Of a DNA stretch of 64,000 nucleotides, positions 17,145 through 25,685 are shown piece after piece. This DNA comes from Hymenobacter sp. APR13. Its GTDB lineage: Bacteria > Bacteroidota > Bacteroidia > Cytophagales > Hymenobacteraceae. The stretch lies in the NCBI RefSeq assembly GCF_000737515.1, contig NZ_CP006587.1, positions 1,779,001-1,843,000 of the forward strand, given 5' to 3'. The first letter of the stretch is position 1, and each line of letters opens with the position of its first letter. A program made the position numbers and the translations under genes. The notes beneath the pieces are model-generated. The model was not told the DNA's origin and did not search any database. It saw only the letters and a list, made by a program, of their open reading frames with translations.

Positions 17145-17244
17145 CTGTGGCACGGACTTCAGTCCGTAGCCCGAACACGTTGCCCGGAATGGTTGCGCAA
17201 AGTAGCCGGTGCCGGCGGGCTACGGACTGAAGTCCGTGCCACAG
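17145..17244. repeat. Family 2 palindrome, copy flanking the RAYT gene (3' side)
   Basis: Two 29-base arms, 17145-17173 and 17216-17244, are perfect reverse complements. Each arm holds a small internal palindrome (GGACTTCAGTCC) and the sequence CCGTAGCCCG. It lies six bases from the stop codon of the transposase gene (17251-17838), between it and the LpxR-like gene. Confidence 0.93.
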
Positions 17245-17250
17245 ATTGGG

Positions 17251-17838
17251 CTACTCCGGCAGATAGGGCCAGCTGTGAAACTGCTCGGGCAGGCGCAGGC
17301 GCTGCGGATGAGCCAACAGATACGCTTGCACGCGGTTCAGCTCGGCGGTATCCAGTATGGGCAGCTCGTGGAAGCCTGTTTGCCAGAAGTCAGCTTCGGG
17401 CGGGAGCTGACCGCGCAGCAGGCGGCGGGCCTGAGCGGCGGTGCGCTGGTGCAAAAGCTCCACAGCTTTGTAGAGCGAGAGGCCCGCGCCGGCCGGCAGC
17501 TGCAGCACGGCGTGCAGGTGGTTGGGCAGCACCACGAAGCACGGCACCCGCAACCCCTGCTCCTCCAGCATCAGCAGCTCGCCGGCCACGGTCTCTGCTA
17601 CCTTCTCCCGGGCCAGATAGTCGGGCCCCACGGTGCGGGCATCCAGCAGCGCATCAAACCCCGCAAAAAACACCTTCTCGGCCCGGCGGTGGGCCGCCTG
17701 GGCGTCGGCTTCGGTGGCGGCGCCACGCGCAGTTTCTTGGGCGGCAACGCGCTGGGCGTGCAGTTCGCGGCCCGCCCGCGCCGGCACGGAGCCCGCCAGA
17801 CGCAGCGTGAGCAGGATGGTTTCGGGAGGTGGAAGCAT
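17251..17838 (-). CDS. REP-associated tyrosine transposase (Y1_Tnp, RAYT)
   Basis: 195 residues. The HUH motif is PNHLHAV (H107, H109), preceded by the beta-strand VPCFVVL. The candidate catalytic tyrosine is Y173 in QAYLLAHPQRL, the position of YIHxNPVRAG in known RAYTs, followed by SWPYLP near the C-terminus (cf. WSSY). RAYTs nick and join single-stranded REP hairpins. Supporting this, the gene is bracketed by matching palindromes at 17145-17244 and 17855-17940, and another copy is at 25485-25602. Residues 23-50 are an alanine/arginine-rich insertion. Catalytic residues appear intact, so it may be active. Confidence 0.85.
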   Translation of the reverse strand: MLPPPETILLTLRLAGSVPARAGRELHAQRVAAQETARGAATEADAQAAHRRAEKVFFAGFDALLDARTVGPDYLAREKVAETVAGELLMLEEQGLRVPCFVVLPNHLHAVLQLPAGAGLSLYKAVELLHQRTAAQARRLLRGQLPPEADFWQTGFHELPILDTAELNRVQAYLLAHPQRLRLPEQFHSWPYLPE

Positions 17839-17854
17839 CGTTCGGTTTGCTGAC

Positions 17855-17940
17855 CTGTGGCACGGACTTCAGTCCGTAGCCCGCATCGTTGGTTAAGATA
17901 GTGCAGAGCCGGGCAGCTACGGACTAAAGTCCGTGCTACA
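17855..17940. repeat. Family 2 palindrome, copy flanking the RAYT gene (5' side)
   Basis: The left arm (17855-17883) is identical to the left arm of the copy at 17145. The right arm (17916-17940, GCTACGGACTAAAGTCCGTG) is shorter and has diverged. Its right end overlaps the stop codon of the helicase gene, which ends at 17936. Confidence 0.9.
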
Positions 17941-20900
17941 CAGCTGGTTTCACGACCCCATTCACTTCCACCAGCTCGCCCCGCTCCAGCAGGCCGGCCA
18001 GCAAGGGCTCCAGCTGCTGGCGCATTTCGTCGCTGAGGCGGGCGAAGCCGAGCAGGCGCACGGCCGGCAGGAACACAGCTTCCCGCGGCAGCCCGAAGCT
18101 TTGCGTTACCACGGTGCGCAGGGCCAGGGCCAGTTCTTCGGAAGCCACCAGGGCCAGCCGGCGCGAGTTGGCGGGTAGGTGGCTTCGGTCGCGGAGCGGG
18201 GGCTGCTGCATGGTGTTTTCCCAGAGGAAGTCACCGTGGCGGCGCAGGTGGCGCAGGTTGGCGGCCAGCAGCGCGGCTGCTTCGCCGGCTTTGCGGATGC
18301 GGGCCCCCACCTGCGTGGCGCCGCTGGCCTGCGCCAGCCGTCGGGTGGCTTCCTCGATGTGCACCGGGCTTTCGATGCGCACCACCTGGGTCAGCCATAA
18401 GGCCAGCTGGCTCAGGCCGTGCTGGTGCAGCGCCCGGTGCGCCACGGCGGCCGGCAGCTGCGCCACCTGGTAGGGCACCGCCACGGCAGCCGGTGCGGCT
18501 GCAGGTTCCTCGCGCACAACGGCTACCAAGTCCGCAATGGTTGTATCTGCCGCATCTTCCGCTGCCGGGGCCGGCCGACGGGCCGCTTCAATAGCCTGCA
18601 CGGCCCGCTCGGTGGCGGCGGCCGGGTCGCGCAGCCAGTCGGTGCTCCAGATGTGGTGCAGGTGCCAGCCCATGGCTTCCAGCACCTGCGGGCGCAGCCG
18701 GTTTCGGTCGCGGGCCGAGCGGGCGTGGTGGTACATGGTTCCGTCGCAGCTGATGCCCAGCAGGTAGCGGCCGGGCTGGGCTGGGTCGACTACGGCCAGA
18801 TCGAGGTAGAAGCCCTGGCTGCCCACCTGCGGCTGCACCGCGTAGCCCCGTGCCGCAAGGGCGCGGGCCACTACGGTTTCAAACGGCGCATCGGTGGACA
18901 GCATCGGCGGGCGCCCGGCCGGGCCGTACTGCGCGAAAGTCAGGAAGGCTTTCAGGGCCGCCACGCCTTTGGCTGGCGTGCGGTCTAGGTCGAGGTCGTC
19001 GGCGGTGAGATTGGTGAATACCTCGCAGCGCTGCCGGGCACGGCTGATGAGCACGTTGAGGCGCCGCTCGCCGCCGTCGCCGTTCAGCGGGCCAAAGTTC
19101 ATGGTAAGCTGCCCTGCCGCCGTGCGGCCGTAGCCGAGGCTGATAAGCACCACGTCGCGCTCGTCGCCCTGCACGTTTTCCAGGTTTTTGATGAAAAACG
19201 GCTCATGCGGGTGCTGGCTGAAGAACGGCTCCGTTTCGGGGTGCTGGCGGCGGCTGGCTTCCACGGCCAGCTCGATGGCCTGCCGCTGGGCCATGCTGAA
19301 CGCCACCACGCCCAGCGTGCGGCCGGGTGCGGTGCGGGCGTGGTGCAGCACGGCCGCCGCCACAGCCTGCGCCTCCAGCGGGTTGGTGCGCGTGGTGCCG
19401 CGCTCGTAGTGCGTGTGCGGCAGATGATGGTAGACCAGCCCCAGGTCGCCCGGGCCGCCGGGGCTCGGAAAAACCACCAGTTTGTTGTCGTAGAACAGCT
19501 GGTTGGAAGGCGCAATCAGCGACTCGTGCTGGCTGCGGTAGTGCCAGCGCAGCATCAGTTCGGGCATCTGGCGGGCGCGGCACAGCTCCAGGATGCTGGG
19601 GATGTCGGCCGTCACGTTGTCGGCCGGCAGGTCGGTGTCGTCGCCGGTCAGGGAGTCGAAGAACGAGGTGGGCGGCAGCTGCCGCGAGTCGCCGACCACC
19701 ACCAGCTGGCGGCCGCGGGCAATGGCGCCCAGCGCCTCCACGGGCTTCACCTGGCTGGCCTCATCGAACACCACCAGATCAAACATCAGCGCGCCCGGCG
19801 GCAGGTAGCTGGCCACTGACAGCGGCGACATCATAAATACCGGCTTGATGGCCTGCACCGCCTGGCCAGCCTGCTGCATCAGGCGGCGCAGGGGCAGGTG
19901 GCGCGTTTTCTTGGCGAATTCGTGGCGCAGCAGCAGCATCTGGCCGGCGGCCTGCAGGTTGGGCAGGCGGGCGTGGTGCTGGCGCAGCGCCCGCACCCGG
20001 TTGAGGTGCAGCGCGGCCTCGTCGGCGAGGCGGAAGCGGGCGGTGGCTTCTTCGTGGCTGGCCTGCTCGAACTGCCGCAAAGCCGGGTGCCGGGCGTAGG
20101 CGTGGCGCTGCAGAAACTCCAGCCACGTTTGGTGTACGGCGGCCGCCAGGTGCTGCGCCGCCAACTCCCAGCGCTCGGCCAGCAGCAGCAGCTCCGGCAG
20201 GTTTTCGGCCTGCACGGTGGCCGCCACGTTGTTCCATTCGATGGTGAGGCGCAGGGCCGGCAGCTCGGCAGCCCAGGCGGCCAGCGTGGTCTGCTGCTGC
20301 CCGAAAGCCTGAAACTGTAGCCGGCCGTCGGGCCCGAACCGCCGGGCCTCGTTGAGCTGCAGCGCCTCGGCTACGACCTGCACGGCGGTGCGGTGCCGGG
20401 TTAGCGCGTCCTCCAGCGCCGCCACCAGCGCCGGCAAACCCGCCTCCAAACCGGTTCCTGCCGCTCCGCCGCCAGCGCCGGCCAGATACGCCAGCAGCTC
20501 CGGCGGCAGCTCGCCCCGCCCGATGCGCTGGTGGGTGCGCGTGAGGTATTCCTGAGCCTGCATCAGCAGCGGCCAGCCGGAGTCTAGCCCCCGCCAGGCG
20601 GCCCCAAACAACTGCCGGCCCAATGCCGCGGCGGCGCCCACTACTTGGGCGTAACGCGCAGCGTCCTGCACGGCGTCTGCGCCGGCCAGCATATCGGTGG
20701 CGGCTTTGGGCAGGGGGCCGCGCCACAGCTGTTGCAGCCGGCGGCGGGCCCGGCGGTAGTCGCCACTCAAGAACCGCCACCACTTTTCGCCATAGGTAAG
20801 CACAGCGGCGCGCTCGGCCTGCAGATCCTGCTCCCAGGCTTCGGGCAGCAGGTACGCGGCGTACTGCTGGCGCAGGGTTTGGTAACGGGTGCCTGCCTGA

Positions 20901-22702
20901 AATACCTCGGTCAGGTGTGCTGGCTGCTGCGTCCAGGCGGCATCGGCTACGGCGGTACCGGCCAGCGGCGGGGCCAGCAGGGCGTGGCGGGCCGCCGGCA
21001 GCAGCTGTTCGGCGGCGGCGCGGTCGGCGGGTGCGGGCAAGCCCAGGCGCCCGGCCAGCTGCTGAGCGGCGGCCTGCAGACTGGTTACTGCCGCGTGGGC
21101 CGCGGGCAGCAGCGCCGCCAGCGCATGGAGCTCGGCCGGCAGCAGCACCGTCAGCTCGCTGCCCCAGAACGGCAGGCGCTGCGGCACGCCGGTTTTCCGG
21201 AGAGTGGCCTGCAGCCGGGCGGCCAGGATTTCGGCGTGGGCGGCGTCGGCATCGGTCCAGGAGGCCATATCTGGGAAAGGCACGCGGGGCAGCTCCACTC
21301 CTTCGGTTTGCTCCTGCAGGAGCAGCAGCTCGCCGGCCACCTGCTGGGCGGTGCGGCGGCTGCCGGCAATGGGCGAATTCACGGCCTGCGCGTACTCGTT
21401 GAGAGTGGCACGGTAGCGCGGCAGGTTCGCCAGCTGGTCTTCCAGCGCGGGAGCGGCGGCCGGGCGGCCCAGCTGCAGCGTGCCTTTCAGCTCTTCCAAC
21501 ACCGCCTTTTTGTTGGTTTTATGGCTGTGCAGCTCCAGGCAGGCCACGCCCAGCCCCAGCGCATCCAGGCGGCGTTTCACCACTTCCAGCGCCGCCATTT
21601 TCTCGGCCACGAACAGCACTTTCTTGCCGGCGCCAATGGCCTCGGCCAGCAGGTTGGCAATGGTCTGCGACTTGCCGGTGCCGGGCGGACCCTGAATGAC
21701 GAGGTTGCGGCCTTCGTGCACGGCCAGCAAAGCCAGCAGCTGCGAGCTGTCGGCATCCAACACCTGGTGCAGCTCGGCGGCAGGGCGGGCGTCGTCGAGA
21801 AAATCGGTTTCACTGAAGGTGGGCGGCTGGTCCTGAAAGCCGGTTTCGGGGCCGAGCAGCGCCTGCAGGGCGGCGTGCCGGAGCAGCGGGCTTTCGGCGG
21901 GCCAGGCGGCCGGGTCCAGGTCGCGGTAGAGCATCAGCTTGCTGAAGGAAAAGAAGCCCAGCGTGATGCTGTTGGGGGCCACTGCCCAGCGCGGCAGGCC
22001 CGCTACGGCGGTCTGCACGGCGGCCACGTAATCGGGCCAGGGCTGCTCGTCGAGGTCGGGCAGCGGCAGGTGCACGCCGAAATCGGCTTTCAGGCGGGCC
22101 TGCAGGCTGAGGTTGCCTTCGGGCTCGGCGCCGGAATACAACAGCCGAAACCGCTCGGCCACGGTGCCGCGCTCCAGCACCACCGGCAGCAGCAGCAGCG
22201 GCGCCTGCCGCGGCTCGGGGCTGGTGGGGGTTTCGTACCAGGTGAGGCAGCCCAGCGCCAGGTACAGGATGTTGGCGCCGGTTTCTTCGAGGCTGGTGCG
22301 GGCCGTGTAGTAGGTGTTCAGCAGCCGGCTTTCCAGCTGGTCGGCGGTTTCGGCGGTTTGCAGGCGGCTGTCGAGCGGGTCTACCACCGGCGGTAGCGGG
22401 GGCGCGGCCGGAACCGGCTCCGGGAGCGGCAACCCCAGGGCTTCAGCCCGGCGGGCGGCGCGGGCGGGGTCGCCTTTCCAGCCGAGGCGGGGCGCGGCCG
22501 GGGCTTCGGGCAGAGGCGCAAACTGCAGCACCCGCAGCCGGCGCACCAGCAGCTCGTACACCGCCGCCGCGTCTTCGCCCACCACTGCCACCCCGCGCAC
22601 CTTCGAGGACCGGAAGTTGAGCAGCGGGTTGCGCAGCCCCAAATCCAGCAGCTCCTGGCGGGCGGCTTCCAGGCGGGCAGCAAGGAGGGAATCAGCAGGC
22701 AT
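17936..22702 (-). CDS. Large SF1 helicase with DUF4011, Vsr/DUF559-like nuclease and DUF3320 domains
   Basis: 1588 residues. A DUF4011 segment opens the protein (RQELLDLGLRNPLLNFRSSK, about 15-180). A superfamily 1 helicase core follows: Walker A VIQGPPGTGKSQT (338-346), motif II VFDEASQVKPVEAL (about 977), VVVGDSRQLPPTSFF, and motif VI region LISRARQRCEV (about 1219). Residues about 1290-1390 form a Vsr/MTES_1575-type endonuclease domain (DLAVVDPAQPGRYLLGISCD, then GTMYHHARSARDRNRLRPQV and GWHLHHIWSTDWLRD). A DUF3320 segment lies at about 1420-1500. This is the COG1112 architecture; some relatives are antiviral helicases, but the role here is unproven. The stop codon lies in a family 2 palindrome next to the RAYT gene. 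Confidence 0.88.
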   Translation of the reverse strand: MPADSLLAARLEAARQELLDLGLRNPLLNFRSSKVRGVAVVGEDAAAVYELLVRRLRVLQFAPLPEAPAAPRLGWKGDPARAARRAEALGLPLPEPVPAAPPLPPVVDPLDSRLQTAETADQLESRLLNTYYTARTSLEETGANILYLALGCLTWYETPTSPEPRQAPLLLLPVVLERGTVAERFRLLYSGAEPEGNLSLQARLKADFGVHLPLPDLDEQPWPDYVAAVQTAVAGLPRWAVAPNSITLGFFSFSKLMLYRDLDPAAWPAESPLLRHAALQALLGPETGFQDQPPTFSETDFLDDARPAAELHQVLDADSSQLLALLAVHEGRNLVIQGPPGTGKSQTIANLLAEAIGAGKKVLFVAEKMAALEVVKRRLDALGLGVACLELHSHKTNKKAVLEELKGTLQLGRPAAAPALEDQLANLPRYRATLNEYAQAVNSPIAGSRRTAQQVAGELLLLQEQTEGVELPRVPFPDMASWTDADAAHAEILAARLQATLRKTGVPQRLPFWGSELTVLLPAELHALAALLPAAHAAVTSLQAAAQQLAGRLGLPAPADRAAAEQLLPAARHALLAPPLAGTAVADAAWTQQPAHLTEVFQAGTRYQTLRQQYAAYLLPEAWEQDLQAERAAVLTYGEKWWRFLSGDYRRARRRLQQLWRGPLPKAATDMLAGADAVQDAARYAQVVGAAAALGRQLFGAAWRGLDSGWPLLMQAQEYLTRTHQRIGRGELPPELLAYLAGAGGGAAGTGLEAGLPALVAALEDALTRHRTAVQVVAEALQLNEARRFGPDGRLQFQAFGQQQTTLAAWAAELPALRLTIEWNNVAATVQAENLPELLLLAERWELAAQHLAAAVHQTWLEFLQRHAYARHPALRQFEQASHEEATARFRLADEAALHLNRVRALRQHHARLPNLQAAGQMLLLRHEFAKKTRHLPLRRLMQQAGQAVQAIKPVFMMSPLSVASYLPPGALMFDLVVFDEASQVKPVEALGAIARGRQLVVVGDSRQLPPTSFFDSLTGDDTDLPADNVTADIPSILELCRARQMPELMLRWHYRSQHESLIAPSNQLFYDNKLVVFPSPGGPGDLGLVYHHLPHTHYERGTTRTNPLEAQAVAAAVLHHARTAPGRTLGVVAFSMAQRQAIELAVEASRRQHPETEPFFSQHPHEPFFIKNLENVQGDERDVVLISLGYGRTAAGQLTMNFGPLNGDGGERRLNVLISRARQRCEVFTNLTADDLDLDRTPAKGVAALKAFLTFAQYGPAGRPPMLSTDAPFETVVARALAARGYAVQPQVGSQGFYLDLAVVDPAQPGRYLLGISCDGTMYHHARSARDRNRLRPQVLEAMGWHLHHIWSTDWLRDPAAATERAVQAIEAARRPAPAAEDAADTTIADLVAVVREEPAAAPAAVAVPYQVAQLPAAVAHRALHQHGLSQLALWLTQVVRIESPVHIEEATRRLAQASGATQVGARIRKAGEAAALLAANLRHLRRHGDFLWENTMQQPPLRDRSHLPANSRRLALVASEELALALRTVVTQSFGLPREAVFLPAVRLLGFARLSDEMRQQLEPLLAGLLERGELVEVNGVVKPAV

Positions 22703-22756
22703 AAAGCACCATAAAAATCAATGAAGGCAAGCCGACAGCTTCGGTTTCCTGACACA

Positions 22757-22791
22757 ACAAACCCGCCTACTGCAGCAGCGGGCGGGTTTGT
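22757..22791 (-). terminator. Intrinsic terminator of the amino-acid permease gene
   Basis: Stem ACAAACCCGCC/GGCGGGTTTGT around a 13-base loop. In the minus direction it is followed by TGTGTC rather than a clean T-run. It lies between the stop of the permease gene and the start of the helicase gene. Confidence 0.65.
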
Positions 22792-22824
22792 AAAAAGGGT
22801 GGCCGAACTGTAGAACTACCGCTA

Positions 22825-24612
22825 CTACGCGGCCTTTTTCAGCCCCAGCTTGCTGTGCTTGTAGCCGTAGTTGAAGTACAGGAACAGCCCGATAATCAGC
22901 CAGCCGAAGAACAGCAGCCAGTTGTTGATGCCGAGCTGGGTCATCAGGTAGAGGTTGGTGAGGAGGCCCAGGGTGGGCAGCAAGCTCAGCTTCTTGCGGA
23001 ACGACAGCCACGCCAGTCCGATGCAGAACACGATGAACACCAGCATCGGGATGTAGTGGCGGAACTCCTCGTAGCCGCCGTCGCCGCGCACGGCGCTGCC
23101 GAAGGCCGCGAGGCCAACCTGGTTGTAGGAAAACAGCAAGCCCAGCCCGATCAGCATGATGATCGGCACCAGAAACTGGCCGTTGATGTAGGGCACCTTG
23201 AAACGGGCGTCACTCTGGCCGTGCGGGTCGATGACGAGGATGCCGCCGCACACCAGCGCGAAGGCAAACAGCGTCCCGATGCTGGTCAGGTCAATCACCA
23301 GGTCCATGTTGAGCAGCAGCGCCGGCACGCCCACGAAAAAGCCCGTGACGATGGTGCTGAACGACGGCGTGTGGAAGCGCGGGTGCACGCGGGCAAACAC
23401 CGGTGGCAGCAGCCCGTCGCGGCTCATAGTCATCCAGATGCGGGGCTGCCCGATCTGGAACACCAGCAGCACCGAGGCCATGGCGAAGATGGCCGATACG
23501 GCCACCACGCCCGCCAGCCAGTTGAGGCCCACTTTCTGGAACACGAACGCCAGCGGGTCGCCCACGCCCAACTCGGTGTAGCTCACCATGCCGGTGAGCA
23601 CCAGCGTAATCACCACGTAGAGCACGGTGCAGATGATGAGGGCATAAATCATGGCCCGGGGCAGGTCGCGCTGGGGGTTTTTGCACTCCTCGGCCGTCGT
23701 CGAAATGGCGTCGAAGCCGATGTAGGCGAAGAACACCGCCGACACGCCTTTGAGCACGCCGCCCACGCCGTTGGGCGCGAAGGGGGTCCAGTTGTCGGGG
23801 TTCACGTAGAACACACCCACGGCAATAACCGTGGCCACCACCAGCAGCTTGAGCAGCACCAGCAGATTGGAGGCGTTCTTGGATTCCTTGATGCCGATGT
23901 ACACCACGGCCGTGATGAGCAGCGTGATCAGGCCGGCCGGCAGGTCAATCACCAGCTTCAGGTCACCGAAGAGCGTGGGGGCCGAGTTCCAGGCGTTGTA
24001 GCCTTCCAGCTGGGTGGCGGTGGCGGCCGAGAGCGGCTGGCCGGCCTGCATCAGGGCCAGTACTTCGCTGTAGTGCTTGTGGGCGCTTTGCATGCCCATC
24101 GTGAGCCATACGGGCATGTCCCAACCTACGCCCGAGAGCAGCCCGGTGAAGTAGTCCGACCACGAAATAGCCACCACGATGTTACCGACGGCATATTCCA
24201 TAATTAGCGCCCAACCGATAATCCAGGCCACCAGCTCGCCAAACGAGGCGTAGGCATAGGTGTAGGCCGAGCCGCTGACCGGGATGGTGGCGGCGAACTG
24301 CGCGTAGCACAGCGCCGAAAACGCGCAGGCAATGGCGGTGAACACAAACAGCAGCGACACAGCCGGGCCGCCGTCGTGCGAGGCGTTGCCGATGGTGCTG
24401 AAAATACCGGCTCCGATGACGGCCGCAATGCCCAGCGCCGTCAGGTCGCGGACGGTGAGGTGGCGCGCCAGGCCCCCGCCCCCGCCGTGGCCTTCGGCGT
24501 CGGCAGGCGGGTTGTGCAGGATATCAGTGAGGCTTTTTCGGCGGAACAGGCCGCCAAAACGGGAGGGAGGTAGTGTATTAGACAAAGCAGTGGAGCGAGG
24601 TAAGAGGGGCAA
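22825..24612 (-). CDS. APC-family amino-acid permease (cationic amino-acid transporter type)
   Basis: 595 residues with about 14 hydrophobic segments. The first membrane segment carries LTALGIAAVIGAGIFSTIG, the substrate/Na-site motif of APC permeases. Other family blocks are GSAYTYAYASFGELVAWIIG, FFAYIGFDAISTTAEECKNP and QIGQPRIWMTMSRDGLLPP, the latter typical of the CAT/YfnA group (TC 2.A.3.3). The C-terminus has two additional helices and a lysine-rich tail. The exact substrate cannot be assigned. It is divergent from the four-cysteine protein gene at 24768 and is followed by a hairpin terminator. Confidence 0.9.
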   Translation of the reverse strand: MPLLPRSTALSNTLPPSRFGGLFRRKSLTDILHNPPADAEGHGGGGGLARHLTVRDLTALGIAAVIGAGIFSTIGNASHDGGPAVSLLFVFTAIACAFSALCYAQFAATIPVSGSAYTYAYASFGELVAWIIGWALIMEYAVGNIVVAISWSDYFTGLLSGVGWDMPVWLTMGMQSAHKHYSEVLALMQAGQPLSAATATQLEGYNAWNSAPTLFGDLKLVIDLPAGLITLLITAVVYIGIKESKNASNLLVLLKLLVVATVIAVGVFYVNPDNWTPFAPNGVGGVLKGVSAVFFAYIGFDAISTTAEECKNPQRDLPRAMIYALIICTVLYVVITLVLTGMVSYTELGVGDPLAFVFQKVGLNWLAGVVAVSAIFAMASVLLVFQIGQPRIWMTMSRDGLLPPVFARVHPRFHTPSFSTIVTGFFVGVPALLLNMDLVIDLTSIGTLFAFALVCGGILVIDPHGQSDARFKVPYINGQFLVPIIMLIGLGLLFSYNQVGLAAFGSAVRGDGGYEEFRHYIPMLVFIVFCIGLAWLSFRKKLSLLPTLGLLTNLYLMTQLGINNWLLFFGWLIIGLFLYFNYGYKHSKLGLKKAA

Positions 24613-24767
24613 AAGATACAGAATAATGCGGCTAGGCTGCGTATTGCTGCCTCACAACCCCAGCAGATGACTCTGGCCTGATTTTTCGGTAGCTTTCCCC
24701 GGCGGCGGCCGGGGCACTGCCTAATTACCTTGCCTGCTGCTACTTTCCTCCTCCTTTCCCTTCCGCT

Positions 24768-25475
24768 ATGGCCTTCTCCGTTCCGAGTCCCTGCCCTAAA
24801 GCTTGGGCCGACATGATGCCCACCGCCGACGGCCGCCACTGCGGCAGCTGCCAGCACGAAGTCGTGGATTTCTCGCGCATGACCGAGGCCGAAGTGACGG
24901 CCTGGCTGGCCCGGCCGGCGGCGGGCAGCGTCTGCGGCTTCTTCCGGGTCGGACAGTTTGCGCCGCCTGCCGCCGTGCTGGCCCCGCCCGCCCCGCGCTG
25001 GCGCCGCTGGGTGCTCACGTCATTGGCGCTGCTCAGCTTCAAGCCCCTGGTCAGCTCCTGCCAGACCACGGCCCAAACCACCACAGCCGGCCCCGCCCCC
25101 ACCTCCCAGACCGACGCCCTCGCCGACGCCCCCACCGGCCAGGTGACCGTGCGCGGCCGCGTCCTCGACGACTCCACCGGCCTGGGCGTGCCCGGCGCCG
25201 AAATCTTCATCGGCGACACGCCTTACGGCGCTACCACCGATGAGCAGGGCAATTTCAGCTTCGTGATGCTGCAGAAGTGGGCCGCCGTGCAGAACGGCAG
25301 CGTGCAGCTGCGCGTGCAGGGCAGCCCGTTTGTGTTCGTGGCGCAGCAGATAGCCGTGGCCGTGTCGCCGGCCCCCGCGCCGCTCACGGTGCGCCTGAAG
25401 TCGATAGAAGGCCGCGGCCAGATCATGGGCCGGATTGCCCAGCACGACCCACCCCAGAAGCCCCCACTGAAGTAG
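24768..25475 (+). CDS. Four-cysteine membrane protein with CarboxypepD_reg-like domain (paralogue 1)
   Basis: 235 residues, function unknown. The N-terminus has C9 (SPCPKAW), H24-C25-GS-C28 (GRHCGSCQHEVVDF) and C56 (SVCGFF), a spacing that suggests a metal-binding knuckle on the cytoplasmic side. One hydrophobic segment (about 84-100, WVLTSLALLSFKPL) follows an arginine-rich stretch. A proline/threonine-rich linker then leads to a beta-sandwich with VTVRGRVLDDSTGLGVPGAE, as in carboxypeptidase regulatory-like domains. A paralogue lies 210 bases downstream; a family 2 palindrome separates them. A role in sensing or surface assembly would be a guess. Confidence 0.75.
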   Translation: MAFSVPSPCPKAWADMMPTADGRHCGSCQHEVVDFSRMTEAEVTAWLARPAAGSVCGFFRVGQFAPPAAVLAPPAPRWRRWVLTSLALLSFKPLVSSCQTTAQTTTAGPAPTSQTDALADAPTGQVTVRGRVLDDSTGLGVPGAEIFIGDTPYGATTDEQGNFSFVMLQKWAAVQNGSVQLRVQGSPFVFVAQQIAVAVSPAPAPLTVRLKSIEGRGQIMGRIAQHDPPQKPPLK

Positions 25476-25484
25476 CCCGCTGTT

Positions 25485-25602
25485 TGTGTGTGGCACGGAC
25501 TGAAGTCCGTAGCCCGACTGCACCGGCCCGCCCGCGCCACCCAGACGAGCCGGCTGGCGCACCATATTCGGGCTACGGACTGAAGTCCGCGGCATACACA
25601 CA
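25485..25602. repeat. Family 2 palindrome, dispersed copy
   Basis: Arms at 25485-25516 and 25569-25602 carry GGCACGGACTGAAGTCCGTA and its complement, as beside the RAYT gene, about 7.6 kb away. The outer ends are extended by TGTGTG/CACACA. The left half has GGACTGAAGTCC where the RAYT copies have GGACTTCAGTCC. It lies between the two four-cysteine paralogues. Confidence 0.9.
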
Positions 25603-25685
25603 GCTATCCAGACAAAAAAATTTGAACACGGCTGTGGAATCGGGCTGCGGGCAGCATCAGAGGGACAACCTTTCTGCTACCCGCC

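Noticed and set aside
20645..22396. A 583-codon open frame on the plus strand, opposite the helicase gene
   Set aside because: It is antisense to conserved helicase motifs, is rich in His/Gln/Gly/Arg as expected from the reverse of GC-rich codons, and has no recognisable domain.
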